In this document: one piece after another, positions 26,260 through 35,093 of the stretch | Layout: each line of letters begins with the position of its first letter | How positions within the stretch are numbered: position 1 is the first letter of the stretch | Source of the DNA: Burkholderia lata | GTDB taxonomy: Bacteria; Pseudomonadota; Gammaproteobacteria; Burkholderiales; Burkholderiaceae | Length of the DNA stretch: 64,000 nucleotides | NCBI RefSeq assembly: GCF_902499335.1 | Contig: NZ_CABVQK010000010.1 | Location: 124,001 to 188,000 of the forward strand | Direction of reading: 5' to 3' | Made by a program: the position numbers and the translations under genes | The notes under the pieces: generated by a model | Told to the model about the DNA's origin: nothing | Database searches by the model: none | What the model saw: only the letters and a program-made list of their open reading frames with translations

Positions 26260-26841
26260 TTGAAAAAGCAACTGATCATCGCCGCAGGTGCACTGGCAGC
26301 ATCGCTGTCGTTCTCGGCCTTCGCCGAAAGCGTCACGTACCAGTTCGACCCGAGCCACACGTACCCGAGCTTCGAGGCTGACCACATGGGCGGCCTGTCG
26401 GTCTGGCGCGGCAAGTTCGACAAGTCGAGCGGCAGCGTGACGCTCGACCGCGCGGCGAAGACGGGTACGGTCGACGTGACGACCGACGTCGCATCGATCC
26501 AGACCGGCAGCGCGAAGCTCGACGAGCATCTGCAGACGGCCGAGTTCTTCGATGTCGCCAAGTTCCCGCAGGCGAACTACAAGGGCGCGATCAAGTTCGA
26601 CGGCGACAAGCCGGTGTCGGTGGTCGGCAACCTGACGCTGCATGGCGTCACGAAGCCGGTGACGCTGAAGATCGATTCGTTCAAGTGCATGCCGCACCCG
26701 ATGCTCAAGCGTGAAGTGTGCGGCGTCGACGCCGTCGGCGAATTCGACCGCAGCGATTTCGGCCTCGACTACGGCAAGCAGTACGGCTTCAAGATGAAGA
26801 CGAAGCTGCTGATCACGGCAGAAGCGCTCAAGCAGCAGTAA
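26260..26841 (+). CDS. yceI: YceI-family periplasmic protein (second copy), TTG start
   Basis: A 193-residue YceI protein. The mature part begins ESVTYQFDPSHTYPSFEADHMGG, the classic YceI start, and ends EFDRSDFGLDYGKQYGFKMKTKLLI. No ATG gives a sensible N-terminus: the signal peptide (KKQLIIAAGALAASLSFSAFA) is preceded by TTG at 26260 with a perfect AAGGAG 7 nt upstream, so a TTG start is used. The upstream in-frame ATG at 26128 would lie inside the first yceI gene. Two YceI paralogues after one b561 gene suggest that both act with that electron carrier. Confidence 0.88.
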   Translation: MKKQLIIAAGALAASLSFSAFAESVTYQFDPSHTYPSFEADHMGGLSVWRGKFDKSSGSVTLDRAAKTGTVDVTTDVASIQTGSAKLDEHLQTAEFFDVAKFPQANYKGAIKFDGDKPVSVVGNLTLHGVTKPVTLKIDSFKCMPHPMLKREVCGVDAVGEFDRSDFGLDYGKQYGFKMKTKLLITAEALKQQ

Positions 26842-26886
26842 GCCCGCCGGCCGGGCCGGCCTTCGCGCCGGCCCGCCGCGAGCCCG

Positions 26887-26924
26887 CCGCCGCGTTCCCG
26901 TCAGGGGGCGCGGCGGTTTTTTTT
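26887..26924 (+). terminator. Intrinsic terminator of the b561-yceI-yceI operon
   Basis: An 8-bp stem CCGCCGCG/CGCGGCGG with a 14-nt loop, followed by eight T residues, 46 nt after the second yceI stop. A perfect TATAAT (26932-26937) lies just beyond it and may be the -10 of the next gene, although no good -35 is visible. Confidence 0.8.
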
Positions 26925-27023
26925 GCGCGCCTATAATCGCCCGAGCGCCGTGCGCGGCGCCGGGCAGGCCGACGGCGCGCGCGGCCGCCTCGAACAGAAC
27001 GTACAACGACAAGGAGATCGCCG

Positions 27024-28301
27024 ATGCATGCCGTCACGCAGTCCCGTTCCATTGCCTCGTCGCCGCGCGTGTGGCGCGCGGTGGTCGCCGCGTCGATCGG
27101 CAACGCGCTCGAGTGGTTCGATCTCGTCGTCTACGGCTTCTTCGCGGTGACGATCTCGAAGCTGTTCTTCCCGGCCGGCAACGACACCGTGTCGCTGCTG
27201 CTCACGCTCGGCACGTTCGGCGTGTCGTTCTTCATGCGTCCGCTCGGCGCGATCGTGCTCGGCGCGTATGCCGACCGCGAGGGCCGCAAGGCCGCGCTCA
27301 CGCTGTCGATCCTGCTGATGATGGCCGGCACGCTGATCATCGCGGTGCTGCCGACCTACGAGACGATCGGCGTCGCGGCGCCGGTGATTCTCGTTGCCGC
27401 CCGGCTGATGCAGGGCTTCTCGGCCGGCGGCGAGTTCGGCAGCGCGACCGCTTTCCTCGCCGAGCACGTGCCGGGCCGGCGCGGCTTCTTCGCGAGCTGG
27501 CAGGTCGCGAGCCAGGGGCTCACGACGCTGCTTGCCGCCGGCTTCGGCACCGTGCTGAACGCGCAGCTGTCGGCCGCGCAGATGGCGTCGTGGGGCTGGC
27601 GCGTGCCGTTCTTCTTCGGCCTGCTGCTCGGGCCGGTCGCGTACTACATCCGCACGAAGGTCGACGAGACGCCCGAATTCCTTGCGGCGGAAAGCACCGC
27701 GAACCCGCTGCGCGACACGTTCGCGTCGCACAAGGCGCGCCTCGTCGCCGCGATGGGCGTGGTCGTGCTCGGCACCGTCGCGACCTATCTCGTGCTGTTC
27801 ATGCCGACTTACGGCGTGAAGCAGCTCGGCCTCGCGCCGTCGGCCGCGTTCGCGGCGATCCTCGTCGTCGGCGTGATCCAGATGGCGTTCGCGCCGCTCG
27901 TCGGCCACTGGTCGGACACCTACGGCCGCGTGCGCGTGATGATCGCGCCGGCCGTCGGCATCCTCGTGCTGATCTATCCGGCGTTCGCGTACCTGGTTGC
28001 CCATCCGGGCTTCGGCACGCTGATCGCGCTGCAGGTGCTGCTCGCGTTCCTGATGACGGGGTACTTCGCGGCGCTGCCAGGTTTGCTGTCCGAAGTGTTT
28101 CCGGTGCAGACGCGCACGACCGGGATGTCGCTCGCGTATAACGTCGCGGTGACGATCTTCGGCGGCTTCGGGCCGTTCATCATCGCGTGGCTGATCAAGG
28201 CGACCGGAATGAAGACCGCGCCGAGCTTCTACCTGATGTTCGCGGCCGTGCTGAGCCTCGTCGCGCTGGTCGTGCTGCGCCGGCGGTTCGGGTTCCGGTA
28301 A
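27024..28301 (+). CDS. MFS transporter, metabolite:H+ symporter (MHS) family
   Basis: A 425-residue protein with 12 predicted helices. The N-terminal signature SIGNALEWFDLVVYGFFA, the loop ADREGRKAAL and ARLMQGFSAGGEFGSATAFLAEH are typical of the MHS group (citrate, alpha-ketoglutarate, proline/betaine symporters such as CitA, KgtP and ProP). The closest resemblance is to citrate-type symporters, but the substrate cannot be fixed from sequence. AAGGAG lies 9 nt upstream of the ATG. A single gene between a terminator and the converging S41 protease. Confidence 0.9.
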   Translation: MHAVTQSRSIASSPRVWRAVVAASIGNALEWFDLVVYGFFAVTISKLFFPAGNDTVSLLLTLGTFGVSFFMRPLGAIVLGAYADREGRKAALTLSILLMMAGTLIIAVLPTYETIGVAAPVILVAARLMQGFSAGGEFGSATAFLAEHVPGRRGFFASWQVASQGLTTLLAAGFGTVLNAQLSAAQMASWGWRVPFFFGLLLGPVAYYIRTKVDETPEFLAAESTANPLRDTFASHKARLVAAMGVVVLGTVATYLVLFMPTYGVKQLGLAPSAAFAAILVVGVIQMAFAPLVGHWSDTYGRVRVMIAPAVGILVLIYPAFAYLVAHPGFGTLIALQVLLAFLMTGYFAALPGLLSEVFPVQTRTTGMSLAYNVAVTIFGGFGPFIIAWLIKATGMKTAPSFYLMFAAVLSLVALVVLRRRFGFR

Positions 28302-28319
28302 CAGGGCGGGCGGCGCGCG

Positions 28320-29882
28320 TCAGTTGCCGGCGCGCTCGCACACGGGCTGCGCCGGCATCAGTTGCGGCCTGGCTTCGACAGTCTGCACGGGGCGCCCGGC
28401 GAGCGCCGCAAGCGCCTGCCTGAGCTGCCAGTCGGTTGCCGTGCCGAACACGCGCTGCGGCAACGCCGCGCTTTTCGCCGTAACGATTTTCGCGAGCGCA
28501 CGCTGCTCGCGCAGCTTCTGCCGTTCCTTGCGCACCTTCGCGAACGGATCGGGCGCCAGCCGGTCCGCATACGGCGCGCGGGGGAGATCGGCCTCCCGGT
28601 ACCACAGCAGCACGCCGTCGACGTCCGAGTCGCGGCGCGGCGGCACGAGCCAGTCCGGCACGACGCCGTAGCCATCCATCGGGCAGCCGTTGGGCCGCAG
28701 GTTGCGCGCGAACGTGAAATTCAGGCGCGTGCCGTCGATCAGGTCGACGCCCGTCTGCGCGAGCCCCTTCCCGTAGGTCGGCATGCCGAGCAGCTTCGCG
28801 CGGCCGAGATCCTTCAGCGCCGCCGCGGTCGCTTCGGCGGCCGACGCGCTCTGTCCGTCGACGAGCACAACGAGCGGCACGGTGCGCCACCAGTCGTCGG
28901 CCTGCAGCGGCGCGAGCGGATCCTGGCCGTGCATGACCGGCAATTCATAGTCGGGCCAGTTGGTCGTGTAGCGGCGGCGGTTGGCGTCGCCGCGCTCGAC
29001 CGTCACCATCGCGGTGCGGTCGCGTCCCGCGAACAGCGCGGTGATGCCGATCGCCGCATTGAGCGCGCCGCCGCCGTTGATGCGCAGGTCGAGAATCACG
29101 CCTTTCACCGGCGGGCCCGCGCGGCGCGCGGCCTGAACCGCGTCGATGTAGTCGCCGACCGCCGGTTCCGGAAAGCTCGACAGCCGCGTGTACAGGATGT
29201 CGCCGTCGAGCCGTTTCGCGGTCGCCGGATGCGGCTTGAGGATCGTCCGCACCGGCGCGAAGTTCAGTATCGCGTGCGACGGGCCGCGCTGGACCGTGAG
29301 CTTCAGCGGCACGCCCGCATCGCCCTTGGAGAGTTTGGTCAGGTCGGCCGCGTCGATGCCGACGACGCTTGCATCGTTCATCGCGACGACGAGATCGTCG
29401 GCGCGCACACCGGCCTTTTCCGCGGGCGCGTCGGGAATCACGTCGACGATGTGCAGCCCGTCGGGCCGCGTCTCGAACACGATGCCGATGCCGGGCGTGC
29501 CGTCACGCGCGCGCCGTTCGTCGTCGCGCCGCTCCTGCTCCTCCTTCGCGTCGAAGAAGCGCGCGTACGGCAGCGTCTTGATTCCCGCGTGGGTCGTTGC
29601 GTCGAGCAGCGCGCCGATGTCGACGTCGGTCAGGTGCTGCCGCTTCAGGACTTCCACCGCCGCCTTGAGCTCGCAGATCTGCGGCTCCCAGTCAGGCGGG
29701 CAGGGTGAAGGCGGTCGGGCGGTGGTGGGCGAAGAGGCTGGGGGTTCCGAAGCGGCGGATGCGGAAGCGGGCGGGGCGGACGCCGGCTGTTGCGCACCGA
29801 CGGACGACGCGCATGGCAGGAGCGCGGCCGTGACGGCGGCGCAAACGGCAAGGCGAACAACGACACGCGTGGGAGGCATCAT
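28320..29882 (-). CDS. S41-family C-terminal processing-like peptidase with PDZ domain, secreted
   Basis: A 520-residue protein. A signal peptide (ending near VGA-QQ) is followed by a Pro/Ser/Ala-rich linker (about residues 31-65), a helical region, a PDZ domain (GIGIVFETRPDGLHIVDVIPDAPAEKAG) and the S41 protease core. The nucleophile serine is in VDGQSASAAEAT and the catalytic lysine in YGKGLAQTG. Relatives (CtpA/Prc) cleave periplasmic proteins from their C-termini. The C-terminal extension of ~110 residues is not recognisable. The start is the first of two ATGs (29882); 29879 is equally possible. Confidence 0.88.
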   Translation of the reverse strand: MMPPTRVVVRLAVCAAVTAALLPCASSVGAQQPASAPPASASAASEPPASSPTTARPPSPCPPDWEPQICELKAAVEVLKRQHLTDVDIGALLDATTHAGIKTLPYARFFDAKEEQERRDDERRARDGTPGIGIVFETRPDGLHIVDVIPDAPAEKAGVRADDLVVAMNDASVVGIDAADLTKLSKGDAGVPLKLTVQRGPSHAILNFAPVRTILKPHPATAKRLDGDILYTRLSSFPEPAVGDYIDAVQAARRAGPPVKGVILDLRINGGGALNAAIGITALFAGRDRTAMVTVERGDANRRRYTTNWPDYELPVMHGQDPLAPLQADDWWRTVPLVVLVDGQSASAAEATAAALKDLGRAKLLGMPTYGKGLAQTGVDLIDGTRLNFTFARNLRPNGCPMDGYGVVPDWLVPPRRDSDVDGVLLWYREADLPRAPYADRLAPDPFAKVRKERQKLREQRALAKIVTAKSAALPQRVFGTATDWQLRQALAALAGRPVQTVEARPQLMPAQPVCERAGN

Positions 29883-30035
29883 CGGGACCGCACGTTTGAA
29901 CGGAGGGCGAAGGTGCTGTCCCGCCGACGCATGGCCGGCGGGCGGCGCGGCGAGACGGTCACGATTGTAGCCGACGCGCGTGACGGGGCAGGGCGAGCAG
30001 GCTGCGCGATGTCGGTCGGGTGGCGCGGGCATGAA

Positions 30036-30063
30036 AAAAGCCGGCCCAACCGGGCCGGCTTTT
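30036..30063 (-). terminator. Intrinsic terminator downstream of secF
   Basis: On the minus strand, an AAAAGCCGGCCC/GGGCCGGCTTTT stem with a short loop followed by TTTTTT, 26 nt past the secF stop. It ends the yajC-secD-secF transcript. Confidence 0.85.
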
Positions 30064-30088
30064 CGTCGATGCCGAAGCAGCGTGGCGC

Positions 30089-31039
30089 TTAAACCTGCGC
30101 GCCTGCGTTCGGATCGTCCGGATCGTGCGCGGACTTCTTTTCCTTGATCAGGTCTTCGCGCTTGATGCCGAGCCACATCGCGAGCGAACCCGCGACGAAC
30201 ACCGACGAGTAGATGCCGAACATGATGCCGACCGTCAGCGCGAGTGCGAAATAGTGCAGCGTCGGGCCACCGAAGAAGAACATCGACAGCACCATCATTT
30301 CGGTCGACGTGTGCGTGATGATCGTGCGCGACATCGTGGTCGTGATCGCGTGGTTGATCACTTCCTGCACGCTCATCTTGCGTTCGCGGCGGAACGTTTC
30401 GCGGATCCGGTCGAAGATGACGACCGACTCGTTGACCGAGTAGCCGAGCACCGCGAGGATCGCCGCGAGCACCGCCAGCGAGAACTCCCACTGGAAGAAC
30501 GCGAAGAAGCCGAGAATGATCACGACGTCGTGCAGGTTGGCGATGATGCCGGCCACTGCGTACTTCCACTCGAAGCGGAACGACAGGTAGATCACGATGC
30601 CGATCACGACGCACGCGAGCGCGAGCAGGCCGTCGGTCGCGAGCTCCCGGCCGACCTGCGGGCCGACGAACTCGACGCGCTGCAGCGTGACGTCCGGGCT
30701 CTGCGCCTTCAGCGCGCCCATCACCTGGTCGCTCTGCTGCGCGGACGTGAGGCCTTCCTTCAGCTGCAGGCGGATCAGCACGTTGCGCGACGTGCCGAAG
30801 TTCTGCACCTGCGCGTCGGCGTAGCCGAGCTTGCCGAGCGTCGCGCGCACGGGTTCGAGTTCCGCGGCCTGCTGGTACTGCACCTCGATCACCGTCCCGC
30901 CGGTGAATTCGACGGACAGGTGCAGCCCGCGATGGAACAGGAAGAACACGGCGGCGAGGAACGTGACCAGCGAGATCACGTTGAACACCAGCGCGTGCCG
31001 CATGAACGGAATGTCTTTACGGATGCGGAAAAATTCCAT
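30089..31039 (-). CDS. secF: Protein translocase subunit SecF
   Basis: A 316-residue inner-membrane protein with six helices and the first periplasmic domain after TM1 (SVEFTGGTVIEVQY). The C-terminal membrane half shows GYSVNESVVIFDRIRE and the conserved FGGPTLHYFALALTVGI. With SecD and YajC it uses the proton gradient to pull proteins through SecYEG. It starts at 31039 (MEFFRIRKDIPFM), 17 nt after the secD stop. The upstream reading frame is inside secD. Confidence 0.97.
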   Translation of the reverse strand: MEFFRIRKDIPFMRHALVFNVISLVTFLAAVFFLFHRGLHLSVEFTGGTVIEVQYQQAAELEPVRATLGKLGYADAQVQNFGTSRNVLIRLQLKEGLTSAQQSDQVMGALKAQSPDVTLQRVEFVGPQVGRELATDGLLALACVVIGIVIYLSFRFEWKYAVAGIIANLHDVVIILGFFAFFQWEFSLAVLAAILAVLGYSVNESVVIFDRIRETFRRERKMSVQEVINHAITTTMSRTIITHTSTEMMVLSMFFFGGPTLHYFALALTVGIMFGIYSSVFVAGSLAMWLGIKREDLIKEKKSAHDPDDPNAGAQV

Positions 31040-31056
31040 GATTCGTCTCCGGGGCC

Positions 31057-33081
31057 TTATTGGGTCGAGCCCGGTTTCTTCGGCGACACGCCTTGCTGCG
31101 CGCGATTGCGCAGCTGCGGCTTGCCGGCGGCGCGCGGCGCGTTGCCCTTCGCGGGCGCGGCGAGCTTCGCGGCGCGTGCGGTGTCGGTCGATTCGTCCGC
31201 GTCGGAGAACGATGCGGCGGCAGCGGCGCCTTCCGGCTTCCACACCTGGCCGATCGCGAGCGACTTCAGCTTCTTGCGGCCGCCGTACCAGAGGTTGACG
31301 ATCCCGCGCGAGAAGAACACCGCGGAGAACATCGACGTCAGGATACCGAGGCAGTGCACGATCGCGAACGCGCGAACCGGGCCCGAGCCGAACGCGAGCA
31401 GCGCGAGGCCGGCGATCAGCGTCGTGACGTTCGAGTCGAGAATCGTCGCCCACGCATGCGCGTAGCCGGCCTGGATCGCGGTCTGCGGCGGCTGGCCCGC
31501 GCGCAGTTCTTCACGCACGCGCTCGTTGATCAGCACGTTCGAGTCGATCGCCATACCGAGCGCGAGCGCGATAGCGGCGATACCGGGCAGCGTCAGCGTC
31601 GCCTGCATCAGCGACAGCACGGCGACGAGCAGCAGCAGGTTCACCGACAGGCCGATCACCGACACGACGCCGAACAGCATGTAGTACGCGATCATGAACA
31701 CGGCGATCGCGCAGAAGCCCCAGATCACCGAGTGGACGCCCATCTTGATGTTGTCGGCGCCGAGGCTCGGGCCGATCGTGCGTTCCTCGATGATGTCCAT
31801 CGGAGCAGCGAGCGAACCGGCGCGCAGCAGCAGCGCGAGGTCGGCCGCGGCCTGCGGCGTCGGCTGGCCCGTGATCTGGAAGCGGTCGCCGAGTTCCGAC
31901 TGGATCGTCGCGACCGTCAGCACTTCGCCCTTGCCCTTCTCGAACAGCACCATCGCCATCGGCTTGCCGATGTTCTCGCGCGACACCGCGCGCACCGAGC
32001 GGCCACCCGCCGAATCGAGGCGGATGTTGACTGACGGACGCTGGTGATCGTCGAAGCCGGCCGATGCATCGATGATGCGGTCGCCCGTGAAGATCACTTC
32101 CTTCTTCAGCAGCACCGGCGCCTGGTTGCCCTGCGTGAACAGCTCTTCACCCGGCGGCACCGGGTCGTTCGGGTTCGGGTGCGTGTTGATCGGGTCGGCG
32201 AGGCGTGCTTCGAGCGTCGCGGTGCGGCCGATGATGTCCTTCGCCTTCGCGGTGTCCTGCACGCCCGGCAGCTCGACGACGATGCGGTCGCTGCCCTGCT
32301 GCTGCAGGATCGGCTCGGACACGCCGAGTTCGTTCACGCGGTTGTGGAGCGTCGTCAGGTTCTGCTTGAGCGCGGCGTCCTCGACGGACTTCTGCACGGC
32401 CGGCGTGAACGTGCCGACGACCTGCGTGCCGCCACCGCCGGGCTGGGTCGCCCATTGCAGTTCGGTGATCGACAGCGCGAGCACCTTGCGGGCGTCTTCC
32501 GCCGTCTGCGCATCGCTGAAGTTGACGACCACGGACTGGTCGACGCGGCTCACGCCACCGTCGCGGATGTTCTTGTCGCGCAGCAGCGTGCGCGCGTCGG
32601 ACGCGTCGGAATCGAGCTTCTTCGTCAGCGCGCCCGTCATGTCGACCTGGAGCAGGAAGTGGACGCCGCCACGCAGGTCGAGGCCGAGATACATCGGCAG
32701 TGCGTGCAGGGCAGTCAGCCAGCGCGGCGACGCGCTCTGCAGGTTCAGGGCAACGACGTACTGCGGATCGTTCGGGTCGGCGTTCAGCGACTTCTGCAGC
32801 AGGTCCTTGACGCGCAGCTGCGTATCGGTGTCCTTCAGGCGCACGCGGATGTTCGCGTTGGTCGCCGTGTTCTCGAAGGTGACGTCGTCCGGCGTGATCT
32901 GCGCGGACGCGAGCGCCGATTCGACCTGGGTCAGCGTGGTCGAGTCGAGCTTGACCGTGGCCTTGCCGCTCGACACCTGCACCGCCGGCGCTTCGCCGAA
33001 GAAGTTGGGCAATGTGTATAGAAGGCCGATGGCGAGCGCCACGACCATCACGACATATTTCCAGAGTGGATAACGATTCAT
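31057..33081 (-). CDS. secD: Protein translocase subunit SecD
   Basis: A 674-residue translocase subunit starting MNRYPLWKYVVMVVALAIGLLYTLPNFFGEAPAVQV. The large periplasmic P1 domain includes LGLDLRGGVHFLLQVDM, and five C-terminal helices follow with ALGMAIDSNVLINERVREEL. It is longer than E. coli SecD (615) by a Lys/Ala-rich cytoplasmic tail (about the last 50 residues, ending GVSPKKPGSTQ). Part of the yajC-secD-secF operon. Confidence 0.97.
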   Translation of the reverse strand: MNRYPLWKYVVMVVALAIGLLYTLPNFFGEAPAVQVSSGKATVKLDSTTLTQVESALASAQITPDDVTFENTATNANIRVRLKDTDTQLRVKDLLQKSLNADPNDPQYVVALNLQSASPRWLTALHALPMYLGLDLRGGVHFLLQVDMTGALTKKLDSDASDARTLLRDKNIRDGGVSRVDQSVVVNFSDAQTAEDARKVLALSITELQWATQPGGGGTQVVGTFTPAVQKSVEDAALKQNLTTLHNRVNELGVSEPILQQQGSDRIVVELPGVQDTAKAKDIIGRTATLEARLADPINTHPNPNDPVPPGEELFTQGNQAPVLLKKEVIFTGDRIIDASAGFDDHQRPSVNIRLDSAGGRSVRAVSRENIGKPMAMVLFEKGKGEVLTVATIQSELGDRFQITGQPTPQAAADLALLLRAGSLAAPMDIIEERTIGPSLGADNIKMGVHSVIWGFCAIAVFMIAYYMLFGVVSVIGLSVNLLLLVAVLSLMQATLTLPGIAAIALALGMAIDSNVLINERVREELRAGQPPQTAIQAGYAHAWATILDSNVTTLIAGLALLAFGSGPVRAFAIVHCLGILTSMFSAVFFSRGIVNLWYGGRKKLKSLAIGQVWKPEGAAAAASFSDADESTDTARAAKLAAPAKGNAPRAAGKPQLRNRAQQGVSPKKPGSTQ

Positions 33082-33187
33082 GAGGGAGCCGAACGGGTGG
33101 TTGGCGTGAAAGCGTCGCGTCCGGCGCCGCGGCGGCCCGCTCTCTCAGGCGGGCACGGCGCGGGGAGCCGGACGCTCGGTGAAGGGC

Positions 33188-33511
33188 TTACAGCGACTTG
33201 ATCGTGCCCTTCGGCAGAATGGTCGTGACCGCAGCCTTCTGCACGGTGATTTCGGTGCCTTCGGCGATCTCGACGCCGATGTAGCCTTCGGTGACCTTCG
33301 TCACCTTGCCCACGAGGCCGCCGCTCGTGACGACTTCGTCGCCCTTGGCCATGGCCGCGAGCATGTTGCGATGCTCCTTCTGACGCTTCATCTGCGGACG
33401 GATCATGATGAAGTAGAGCACGGCAAACATCAGGATGAGCGGCAGGAAGCTCATCAGGCTCGATTCGGCGCCACCGGCACCTTGGGCGAACGCGTTGGAA
33501 ATGAACGGCAC
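33188..33511 (-). CDS. yajC: Preprotein translocase subunit YajC
   Basis: A 107-residue single-pass membrane protein: the helix LMSFLPLILMFAVLYFIMIRPQMKRQKEH is followed by a small beta-rich cytoplasmic domain (GDEVVTSGGLVGKVTKVTEGYIGVEIAEGTEI), the family hallmark. It associates with SecDF. It lies 106 nt upstream of secD and 233 nt downstream of tgt in the conserved queA-tgt-yajC-secD-secF order. Confidence 0.96.
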   Translation of the reverse strand: MPFISNAFAQGAGGAESSLMSFLPLILMFAVLYFIMIRPQMKRQKEHRNMLAAMAKGDEVVTSGGLVGKVTKVTEGYIGVEIAEGTEITVQKAAVTTILPKGTIKSL

Positions 33512-33715
33512 GTTGGTCTCTCCGTAAGGGAAGATCGAAAAATAAGCCGGTTATTCTACCACCGGCCCCATGCGCAAACGGATCGGCAAATGCGCTTTCG
33601 GATCAAGCTGTTAAAGCGCGAACCGGTACCGTTGCGACTTGTTTGGAAAGGTAATTGTAATATTTGGCGGTCGGGTTCGACAGTTGGGACGCGTTATTTA
33701 GTACACGTCCCATGT

Positions 33716-33742
33716 GACGGGCCGCAGTGCGGGCGGCCCGTC
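33716..33742 (-). terminator. Hairpin directly after tgt
   Basis: A 10-bp stem GACGGGCCGC/GCGGCCCGTC with a 7-nt loop, starting 2 nt beyond the tgt stop on the minus strand, with no U tract. Probably a partial or Rho-dependent terminator, or an mRNA-stabilising structure, between tgt and yajC. Confidence 0.5.
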
Positions 33743-33744
33743 CG

Positions 33745-34932
33745 TCAGTCGACCCCTCTGGCCCGATCCTCCGCGAAGCGCTGGCGGAACGCGTCGAACG
33801 TGTGGGTCTCGATCGCTTCGCGGATCTCGCTCATCAGCTGCAAGTAGTAGTGCAGGTTGTGGATCGTGTTCAGCTGCGCGCCGAGGATCTCGCCCACGCG
33901 GTGCAGGTGATGCAGGTAGCCGCGCGAGAAGTTCTGGCACGTGTAGCACGTGCAGCTCGCGTCGAGCGGCTTCAGCGAGTTCTTGTGCGTCGCGTTGCGG
34001 ATCTTCACGTCGCCGAAGCGCGTGAACAGCCAGCCGTTGCGCGCGTTGCGGGTCGGCATCACGCAGTCGAACATGTCGATGCCGTTCGCGACGCCCTCGA
34101 CCAGGTCTTCCGGCGTGCCCACGCCCATCAGGTAGTGCGGCTTGTTGGCGGGCAGCTTCGGGCCCACGTGGCGCAGCACGCGCATCATGTCTTCCTTCGG
34201 CTCGCCGACCGACAGCCCGCCGATCGCGAGGCCGTGGAAGCCGAGTTCCGCGAGGCCCGCGAGCGATTCGTCGCGCAGGTCCTCGAACATCCCGCCCTGG
34301 ACGATCCCGAACAGCGCGTTCGGGTTGCCGAGCCGGTTGAACTCGTCGAGCGAGCGCTTCGCCCAGCGCATCGACATGCGCATCGAGTCGGCCGCTTCCT
34401 TGTGCGTGGTCGGCACGCCGTTGGTCGCATACGGCGTGCACTCGTCGAACTGCATCACGACGTCGGAGTTCAGCACCTTCTGGATCTGCATCGACACTTC
34501 CGGCGACAGGAACAGCTTGTCGCCGTTGATCGGCGACGCGAACGTGACGCCGTCCTCGGTGATCTTGCGCAGGTCGCCGAGCGAGAACACCTGGAAGCCG
34601 CCCGAGTCGGTGAGGATCGGCTTGTTCCAACCCATGAAGCCGTGCAGGCCGCCGTGCGCGTCGATCGTGTCGAGGCCCGGGCGCAGCCACAGGTGGAACG
34701 TGTTGCCGAGGATGATCTGGGCCTTGATCTCGTGCAGCTCGCGCGGCTGGATCGCCTTTACGGTGCCGTACGTGCCGACCGGCATGAAGATCGGCGTCTC
34801 GACCACGCCGTGGTTGAGCTTCACGCGGCCGCGGCGCGCATGGCCGTCGGTCGTCAGCAGTTCGAATTCGAGCCCGTTCGCCGGGCGGTCCTGCACGGGG
34901 GCGTGCGTATCGTGGGATGAACCTTCGGTCAT
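33745..34932 (-). CDS. tgt: Queuine tRNA-ribosyltransferase (tRNA-guanine transglycosylase)
   Basis: A 395-residue TIM-barrel enzyme that swaps guanine 34 for preQ1 in tRNAs with GUN anticodons. The catalytic aspartate lies in ILTDSGGFQVFSL and the nucleophile region in MFDCVMPTRNARNG. The zinc site is CTCYTCQNFSRGYLHHL. I use the ATG at 34932 (MTEGSS), preceded by GAGGAG; a longer in-frame extension is not protein-like. It is downstream of queA, which acts on the Tgt product. Confidence 0.96.
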   Translation of the reverse strand: MTEGSSHDTHAPVQDRPANGLEFELLTTDGHARRGRVKLNHGVVETPIFMPVGTYGTVKAIQPRELHEIKAQIILGNTFHLWLRPGLDTIDAHGGLHGFMGWNKPILTDSGGFQVFSLGDLRKITEDGVTFASPINGDKLFLSPEVSMQIQKVLNSDVVMQFDECTPYATNGVPTTHKEAADSMRMSMRWAKRSLDEFNRLGNPNALFGIVQGGMFEDLRDESLAGLAELGFHGLAIGGLSVGEPKEDMMRVLRHVGPKLPANKPHYLMGVGTPEDLVEGVANGIDMFDCVMPTRNARNGWLFTRFGDVKIRNATHKNSLKPLDASCTCYTCQNFSRGYLHHLHRVGEILGAQLNTIHNLHYYLQLMSEIREAIETHTFDAFRQRFAEDRARGVD

Positions 34933-35093
34933 CGCGTCATTCTCCTCGCTACCGGAAAACAGTCCGGCGCATGTTGGAAACGCCGCCGGAAGACCGGCGG
35001 CGGTGAAAAAGCGGGTGCGCGCCATCGTAGCGCGCAGTGGGCAGGGCGTCACCGCGCACGGCAATTTCTTGCGGTGCGCGGCACGTGCGTCGC

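Noticed and set aside
26932..26937. Perfect TATAAT as promoter of the MHS transporter gene
   Set aside because: No acceptable -35 at 16-18 bp upstream; the position overlaps the preceding terminator, so it was left as a remark only.
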